64,000 bases of DNA, from NCBI RefSeq assembly GCF_051622035.1, contig NC_135362.1, forward strand, positions 15,537,501 to 15,601,500, read 5' to 3'. Of this stretch, positions 57,828 to 64,000 are shown piece after piece. This DNA is from Arctopsyche grandis (taxonomy: Eukaryota; Arthropoda; Insecta; Trichoptera; Hydropsychidae). The notes under the pieces are model-generated. The model saw nothing but the letters and a program-made list of their open reading frames with translations, was not told the DNA's origin and made no database searches. Within the stretch, counting starts at the first letter, position 1; each line of letters starts with the position of its first letter. The position numbers were made by a program, and so were the translations under genes.

Positions 57828-60717
57828 CAGTGGCGGGCGGTGACTTTTCAAACAAGGGATGCTGTCCCTTGTTTGAAAAAAAAAACCGACCAATTTATTT
57901 TTTAAAATTTAATTTTATTCTTCGTTCCTTTTTACAAAATTCATCGATAACCGCATCATAGAATTTTTTATTGTTTTTTAAATTTGACATTATTTTCTTT
58001 TCGATTGCAATTAAAGCAAGACCAGAGAGTCTTTCTTCACTTTGACTACTTCTGGTGAACGTTTTAATTCTTTTCATAGTCGAAAATGATCGTTCAGCCG
58101 ATGCGCTCGTGGAAGGTATCGTACAAATTAATTGTATTAAACTAAATACTTGTTCCAAAACGTCTATTAGATCATCTTTCACAATTAATTCCTTTACGTC
58201 ATTTATAGATTTCAAATGAAAATCTTGCGTTGAGTACATGTAAATTAATTCGCTTTTTAATTTCATAAAATCAAAGTATTTTCCATAAGTTAGGTGGAGT
58301 GATTTAAATAGGAAATCTGGAAAATTATTTTCATATTCTTTAAATTTTTTGACGTTAAAAAATTCGAGAAATTTTAAATTTTCGATATCTCGAAATCGAT
58401 TGGTTGTATTTACTGAAAGAGTTTCTAAAATTTCAGAATAGTGAAGTTTATACGTTGTTTTCACATCTTCTTCACATTCAGCATATTTTCTTTTTCTATT
58501 AAAATTTTTAGTTATTACTTTGTTCCACAATGAATCAAAATCGTCTTTTTTGTTATCTAAATATTTTACAAATTTTTTAATTTCACTTACGCAATACGAT
58601 ATGTCAAAGGTTTTTTTTTGTAAAATTTCAAATAAAAAATCTGCCGAATTAAATATTGCAGAAAATAAATGCAAATTGAAATTGAATTCAAACTCTTTTA
58701 AATAACGATGAAGGACTTCAGCATTTATGACAGCATCAGTATCCCATTCGTCTTCGTCATTAATTATTTGATTAAATATTTCCATTAATTCTGTTTGATA
58801 TTCTAATATCATATTTAAAATTTTGCTATTGTAGTTCCATCGTGTAGGGGCAGCAGTGGGAAATCGTTTTTTTATTTGACAATCGAGAAGGGAAATTCTT
58901 CTTGAAGACTTACAAAAAAAAGTTGAAAATGACAACATACGGCTGAAAAAACGTTTGCATCCGGATATATGTTTAACAGATTGCGACAAAACTAAATTCA
59001 ATCTGTGAGCGTAACAATGGACAAATAAAGAATTAGGACAAATATCTCGAATTTTTCGTTGCACTCCATTATGCTCCCCGGACATTACAGCCGCTCCATC
59101 GTACGTTTGTGCAATTAATTTGTCCAAACAACCAAATTCTTCCAAGGTCTCACGTATGTGCTGAAAAAGAGCATTAGCTGTTCTATTGGGACTAACATCG
59201 ACAAATCCAACAAATCTCTCCTGAATTTCATTATTTTCATCTACATATCTAAAAATAGTAGATAGCTGAGCTTTGCGACTGATATCTGTAGATTCGTCCA
59301 CAATTATGGAAACAAATTTTGATGCACGTATTTCAGTTTTAATCTCATCTAGCAAGACTTTTGATATTGCGGATACCAAGTCATTTTGTATATGGTTCGA
59401 TAGTCCAGTAAACACCGTAGAGTTATCTAAATGAGTTTTCAATTTTATGTCTGATTCACTCAACAGATACAGCAATTCAATATAATTCCCTCTATTTTCC
59501 GATTCCTGGTGCTCAAAATGTCCTCGTAAAGGTTGTTCTTGTTTTGCTAAAAAACAGATCGCGCTTATTAATTTCGACAAAATGTATCTATTTGCAGTAA
59601 CTTCTTTGTTGTGCATTTCAATATTTGCTTTAAATTGAGCACTTAAAAAATTTTCTATACGAGGTCCCTTTCCAAATTTTTTAAATTGAGCAGCAGAACA
59701 TATGTGAGCTTGAGAACATTCATGTCTCTTGCGCGATTTACTTAAATTGTTTAGGTCAGAAAATCCAAATTTACTCCAGACATTCACTTCTTGAGAAAAT
59801 AAAATACATGGCCAACAGAATAATTTCGTTAAGTGAGCACATCCACAAATCCATGAAATTTTTTCGTATGTTTCTGTGTTAAAATACCTTTTAAATGTTT
59901 TTGTTTTAGACTGAATATTTAATATTGGTGTGGGTTTGGGGCTCTTAACAATAATCTCCTTTTCATTAAATGGGAGAGAAGCAAATCTTCTTTTCAGCAC
60001 ATTTTCAATTAAACAATTGCAATTATTATTGATCTCGACGACAAGTCCACTCTCATTGTTATTTTCGATATCCATATTAAAGGCAATAATGAAAACTCGT
60101 AAGTAGTGGAACAGTAAACTAAAAATAAAGTTAGACGAAACTAATTTAAATGAAAACTTAATTCAAAAGTAAAAAATAACCAACTTACAGTATAAATGAT
60201 TAACTTCGTCTAAAGAAATGAATCGGCTAGCTTTTTGATAAATAACTTGGGGCGTAGCGTGCGGAAATATCGATCAACAGCGGCTTCCAAGTGAAACTCA
60301 ATAGATAAGCAAACAGAGAAACCGAATCCACCGTAGAGGTTAAACAAGTGTCAACGCGTCCGCGCGAATATGACAGCCTCATAGTGCGCATGCGCAAATG
60401 GGATCGGTCGCGACTCCGAATCCATGACGCGCGCGCACTTCACTCAGCGTCTACTCGCCAGCGTCACTCGCCTGTGGCCGGCCTATGCGAATGCGGCCTA
60501 TGCGAATCCTTAATAAAAATTATCAAAAGATCCTATATAATGCATCATGTAACAAAAAACACGTGATATGTGAAATATATATCATATACTACATCATAAT
60601 CACGTACATCACTAAGAATACATCGAAGCGAAATTCAAATATTTATTAAAAATACTCTTGGCTTTTTAAAGTTATAGGGGATGCGCCGCATCCACCGCAT
60701 CCATGGACCGCACGCCA

Positions 60718-60720
<3 letters not shown>
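57828..60720. mobile_element. Complete hAT transposon, apparently intact
   Basis: A 2893-bp element. The left end is CAGTGGCGGGCGGT and the right end, reversed, CAGTGGCGTGCGGT (13 of 14 identical). It is flanked by ATATATAT on both sides within a TA microsatellite, matching an 8-bp hAT duplication, although a TA tract would match by chance. A subterminal palindrome CAAACAAGGGATGC/TCCCTTGTTTG lies just inside the left end, and CCGCATCC repeats lie inside the right end. It carries one uninterrupted 726-codon transposase on the minus strand (57895-60075). About 640 bp right of the gene should hold its promoter; that part has GC-rich segments. Confidence 0.9.
57895..60075 (-). CDS. hAT transposase, TTF-zinc-finger/ZMYM-like type
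   Basis: An uninterrupted 726-residue frame without introns. Residues about 60-135 form a TTF-type zinc finger (WICGCAHLTKLFCWPCILF, then GFSDLNNL and a C/H-rich end). The DUF4371/RNase H-like core follows. Candidate catalytic residues are D260 (IIVDESTD), D326 (AQTYDGAAV) and E661 (STSASAERSFS), with the hAT motifs C354-x2-H357 (FVHCYAHRLN) and RW at 412-413 (APTRWNY). The hATC dimerisation region is at about 640-700. All expected motifs are present and there are no stops, so the protein may be functional. It would excise and reinsert this element and could act on non-autonomous copies that share its ends. Domesticated ZMYM-type genes are a conceivable alternative, but the flanking inverted repeats point to a transposon. 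Confidence 0.93.
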   Translation of the reverse strand: MDIENNNESGLVVEINNNCNCLIENVLKRRFASLPFNEKEIIVKSPKPTPILNIQSKTKTFKRYFNTETYEKISWICGCAHLTKLFCWPCILFSQEVNVWSKFGFSDLNNLSKSRKRHECSQAHICSAAQFKKFGKGPRIENFLSAQFKANIEMHNKEVTANRYILSKLISAICFLAKQEQPLRGHFEHQESENRGNYIELLYLLSESDIKLKTHLDNSTVFTGLSNHIQNDLVSAISKVLLDEIKTEIRASKFVSIIVDESTDISRKAQLSTIFRYVDENNEIQERFVGFVDVSPNRTANALFQHIRETLEEFGCLDKLIAQTYDGAAVMSGEHNGVQRKIRDICPNSLFVHCYAHRLNLVLSQSVKHISGCKRFFSRMLSFSTFFCKSSRRISLLDCQIKKRFPTAAPTRWNYNSKILNMILEYQTELMEIFNQIINDEDEWDTDAVINAEVLHRYLKEFEFNFNLHLFSAIFNSADFLFEILQKKTFDISYCVSEIKKFVKYLDNKKDDFDSLWNKVITKNFNRKRKYAECEEDVKTTYKLHYSEILETLSVNTTNRFRDIENLKFLEFFNVKKFKEYENNFPDFLFKSLHLTYGKYFDFMKLKSELIYMYSTQDFHLKSINDVKELIVKDDLIDVLEQVFSLIQLICTIPSTSASAERSFSTMKRIKTFTRSSQSEERLSGLALIAIEKKIMSNLKNNKKFYDAVIDEFCKKERRIKLNFKK

Positions 60721-60792
<72 letters not shown>
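60721..60792. repeat. (TA)n microsatellite
   Basis: About 72 bp of pure alternating AT, the right half of the microsatellite that holds the hAT element. Confidence 0.95.
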
Positions 60793-60794
<2 letters not shown>

Positions 60795-61309
60795 TCTAGT
60801 AGTGGCTTAGTAGCTCAGACATTGTTCTAATCGTCCATAGTTTGCATGTAATAAAATAGAAAACGTTTTTTTTTTGAGAATTATGTCCGCGGTATTCTTC
60901 ACATTGCTGTAACGTATATGTAGTATTTTACTGAGACTTTTAAAATATTCATTATTTATTTTTCGGACCCTCAATTATAATAATTTTAAACGCGGCTTGG
61001 CTACATTATAGTTTTTATTTAAGAAATTCTTATACAATCAATTAACCGATTCGTTTCACCTATAGTTTTCCTTTATCTTTAAAGCAATGTTCATTAAATT
61101 TATTACCTTTTCTGAAAATATCTATCTACAAAATGCACCTAAACCAAGAGTGCCTTTTTTCTTATACATATGTACATATGTACATATATTTTATAAACAT
61201 GTTTGATTTTTATTTTCAACTTAATTTTTGATTTACTAATTCCTACTTACTAATGTAATGTACCTACTTACATACGTGTGTAGGTACATATGAGAATTTA
61301 GCTAGAAGT
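60793..61309. other. AT-rich gene-free stretch
   Basis: Nothing recognised beyond simple ATATGTACATA runs near 61170. Confidence 0.4.
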
Positions 61310-61500
61310 TTGGATGAAAGGTGGGCAAAATAAGTGCTAGAATGGTACCCGAGGGAACATAAATGGATAAAAGGAAGACCGCAAGGAAGACGAGTAGACG
61401 AAATTAGGAAAATGTGTGGGGTGAGATGGATGACTTGCGCAAAACAGAGACGAGTGTAAGCGTGTTGGAGAGGCCTTCATCCAGCAGTGGATAGTGAATG
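61310..61500 (+). mobile_element. RTE-type LINE, 3' tail fragment
   Basis: The plus strand encodes KWIKGRPQGRRVDEIRKMCG and ends AGGCCTTCATCCAGCAGTGG, the same C-terminal block as the minus-strand fragment at 10596-10920. Frames are interrupted and it is 5'-truncated. Confidence 0.7.
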
Positions 61501-63436
61501 GTTACAAATGACATATTAAATCGATTCTTCTTGTATTTTACAATTGACAGATAAGTTTAGACATATATATTTTTCATTCTCAGAACAAAGGTAAATCAAA
61601 CGTCATTCCTGTATAAATACATTGTTTTAAATTGATCATTGGTTCTCGATGTATTTGTTTAACCTTGCTTTAACTTTGGGATCACATACGTTTCAGTTTT
61701 TATTTTATTTATTTTTTTAAATGTATTTATATTTCATTTCAGTAGTTTTATATTAGGCAAACTCTAAATCTCGATTCTTGTTAGTCAAAAAGTTTTATTT
61801 AATTTAAGGAATCGTACGGCATGGACGTGCTTGTAATTTCTAGCTGGGGATGGGCATTTCTTCAGGTCATTGTTGATTCGCACAATCTTATTATTTCCAC
61901 AAATTTCTCCTATATTTCTTCAAATATGTAAATCACCGTTATCGGTTATTGTCAAACCTGTCAATAAAAGGATAAATATCACCGACAACACTCCAGGGGG
62001 AGAGTTTTGGGAAGATTACGATGGCACACACTACGCATGTCAGTGTTTTTTTGCGTTTGCAAAACTATCTACAAAAAACACGTGCCACGTACGATTCGAT
62101 GTACGCAAACCTCATAATACATAATACATTCTTTTTAGTCAGAACATTTTAGCTGACGAATGGGTATCGCGTATTTTTCCTCCCATTGCAAACAGCTGTG
62201 TCGTTTAATATGGACATAACCAGGGGTGTTTTCTGCTAAATTGATAACAACCAATACCCATTTTTTTGAAGAAAAAAAAAATTGCGTCATTTGGCCATTA
62301 AAAAATAAAAACTTGTCGATGGAAACTGAAATTTGAACAGGTTTTGAATTAAAATCTATTTTTGGTTTGAAATGGTACAAATATTCGATAATGGATTCGA
62401 CTAAAATTACATTTTGTTAAAATATTTGTATTTGGGACATTAGCTGCAAGCTGATTATGCTACGGTATCCGATTTAGTTTGTTTTTATTAGACTGATGAA
62501 ATATAAAGTATATTTTTTACTGGAGTTCAACAAAAGATTCGCCGATTTTCAAAAATCTTTTCAATTGACTCGCGCGAGCTGGAGCTAGCCGGCTTAAGTA
62601 CACCCCTGGACTTAACTACATTGGACTTGGAAGGCAATTTTTCTAAATTTAATTTTATAAATCTAAATCGACTATGACATATGAAAAAGTTTGCACGATG
62701 TTTTATTTAAATTTGTAATCTACATATCTATGTAATTTGTGAATTTCAGACGTGTTATCTCAAAATGTTGGCATATTTCTCAATCGGGTCGTTTTGCTTC
62801 GACAAAATATAATAAAATCGTGTATTTATTTATACATAATTGGCTAATGTTTAACGTTTTCTTATGGCATTTTATTGCGTGCTCGTCGGCGACGTGTGAT
62901 GAAATGTATTTAATAAAAATCAACTCTTACTTAAGAAATGTCGGTTGTTGAACTCTGGTATACATACATATAATATAATATTTAGATAGGCACATTTTGA
63001 TTGTCCAAAAGGATTCATTAATTGCATAAAAATTAATTATATTTATTTTCATCATATCTAGAAAAATGTATAGGTAGTATACTGAAATTCTGATTTTCAA
63101 TTAATGTTTTTGAGTTTATTTGCACTAATGTACATACATAATATGTACACATGCACATGGAAAGGTTCACTGAACTTAAAACGATTAAAATTAAAATTAA
63201 AATTTTCTTAGATGCCAAATACAATAAACACTGATGAGGATTAGGAAAAATCGTTATATGTATATAAAATATATTATATTATTTGCGAAGATATTTGTTC
63301 AGTGTACAATTAATAGTTTGGTTCTCCTTTATTATAAGGAATATAACAATACTAGTGATTAGATAGATTTGAATATCATCGCATGTGCATACAATTATTA
63401 TGGAACATAAAATTATTCAATAAAAAATAATATTAA
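61501..63436. other. AT-rich gene-free stretch
   Basis: No exon with family resemblance was seen. Open frames at 61870-62124 (plus) and 62135-62380 (minus) show no motif I know. No repeat borders are clear. Confidence 0.4.
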
Positions 63437-63616
63437 AAGTAACCGGAATAGAAATCAAAATCGGGAATCGGAAATGAAATCGAAATCGGAAAATGGTATC
63501 GGGAATCGGAATTGAAATAGGAATCCGGAACCAGAATTGAAAAAGGAATCAAAATCCAGAACTGAAATCGGAATCGAGATCCGGAAATGCAACAGGAATC
63601 CGGAACCGGAATCGAT
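63437..63616. repeat. Degenerate simple repeat, GGAATC/GAAATC units
   Basis: About 180 bp built from GGAATCGG, GAAATCG and GGAATCCGGAACC units of roughly 6-12 bp. The strand asymmetry (purine-rich) is strong. Low-complexity DNA without coding capacity. Confidence 0.85.
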
Positions 63617-64000
63617 CGAGCACATTCAAGAAAATGTGTTTGATCGAACGCAAATATTTGATCATATTTTTCTATCGTCGTCGTAATTTTTTTTAAATTC
63701 CTTTAAAATATAATTAATTTAGTTTATATATTTAATTGTTTAATATGGAAAAAAAATGGTTCAAAACCTTGCTAAATAAAATCATTATTACGTACTTTTT
63801 ATATGGCGTGGCTTTCGACGTGGAAAATTCGACGATGGCTTAATGGTTAGCTCACCGAACTCAGATATACATACCTATAAGAGGATATTTGTGTTCGCAA
63901 AATGAATTAATACAAAGTTTAGGCTTTTTATCGATTCGTTATGTTCGGCTAGCGTTAGGACACAAACATACGAGTGCACTCACGAACGTTCTCACATGCG
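63617..64000. other. Terminal stretch, possible SINE head
   Basis: At about 63833 the sequence GATGGCTTAATGGTTAGCTC resembles the A-box region of the SINE at 56650-56910, but no B box or body was recognised. Otherwise nothing was seen. Confidence 0.3.

Noticed and set aside
57531..57905. A 124-codon plus-strand frame
   Set aside because: It runs through the TA microsatellite (Ile-Tyr repeats) into the hAT end and has no family resemblance.
1..64000. CRISPR arrays, operons or prokaryotic insertions
   Set aside because: No regularly spaced direct repeats of that kind and no intron-free gene clusters; the direct repeats seen are tandem arrays inside retroelement DNA.

Overview
This window is eukaryotic and almost certainly from an insect. 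Every recognisable protein gene is split by short introns (many of 50-120 bp) with GT/AG borders. One gene is a classic six-cysteine odorant-binding protein. The AT-rich spacer DNA is crowded with cut-and-paste elements (hAT, piggyBac-like, Harbinger-like, foldback), LTR remnants, tRNA-derived SINEs and RTE-type LINE tails. I could not fix the order. COPB2 with at least 18 coding exons argues against a Drosophila-like compact gene structure.

Layout, left to right. From 1 to about 20.8 kb lies a minus-strand PP2C-type phosphatase of the PPM1E/PPM1F (POPX) kind. Its catalytic exons are at 5.4-6.8 kb and a likely first coding exon is at 20.5-20.7 kb; the 13.7 kb between them is intron full of mobile elements. 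Its 3' end was not found. From 21 to 25 kb there are hairpin elements and LTR pieces. At 25.4-26.7 kb is the minus-strand homologue of C22orf39 (PANTS, UPF0545). From 26.9 to 29.1 kb is a nested cluster of a hairpin, two adjacent LTRs and a Harbinger insertion. COPB2 (beta'-COP) runs at 30.2-34.3 kb on the plus strand and converges on an odorant-binding protein gene at 34.8-35.8 kb. From 36.1 to 40.9 kb lie a foldback element with a 9-bp target duplication, a rearranged LTR element with internal tandem repeats, and another foldback. A TFIIIA-like zinc-finger gene is at 41.1-42.8 kb. Two divergently oriented FUN14-family genes are at 43.6-44.5 kb (minus) and 47.5-48.1 kb (plus). SF3B6 is at 49.2-49.9 kb (minus), and a possible 55-residue membrane microprotein gene is at 51.4 kb. 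From 52.4 kb onwards the window is mainly repeats, including an apparently intact 2.9 kb hAT transposon at 57.8-60.7 kb.

The genes do not form one pathway. They are housekeeping genes (vesicle coat, spliceosome, 5S rRNA transcription, mitochondrial outer membrane) beside an odorant carrier and a signalling phosphatase. The most notable content is the intact hAT transposon with small relatives that share its ends, several insertions whose borders are fixed by target-site duplications or by an empty paralogous site, and the inverted FUN14 gene pair. I saw no CRISPR, operon or prokaryotic island, and I do not claim a new biological system beyond these observations.
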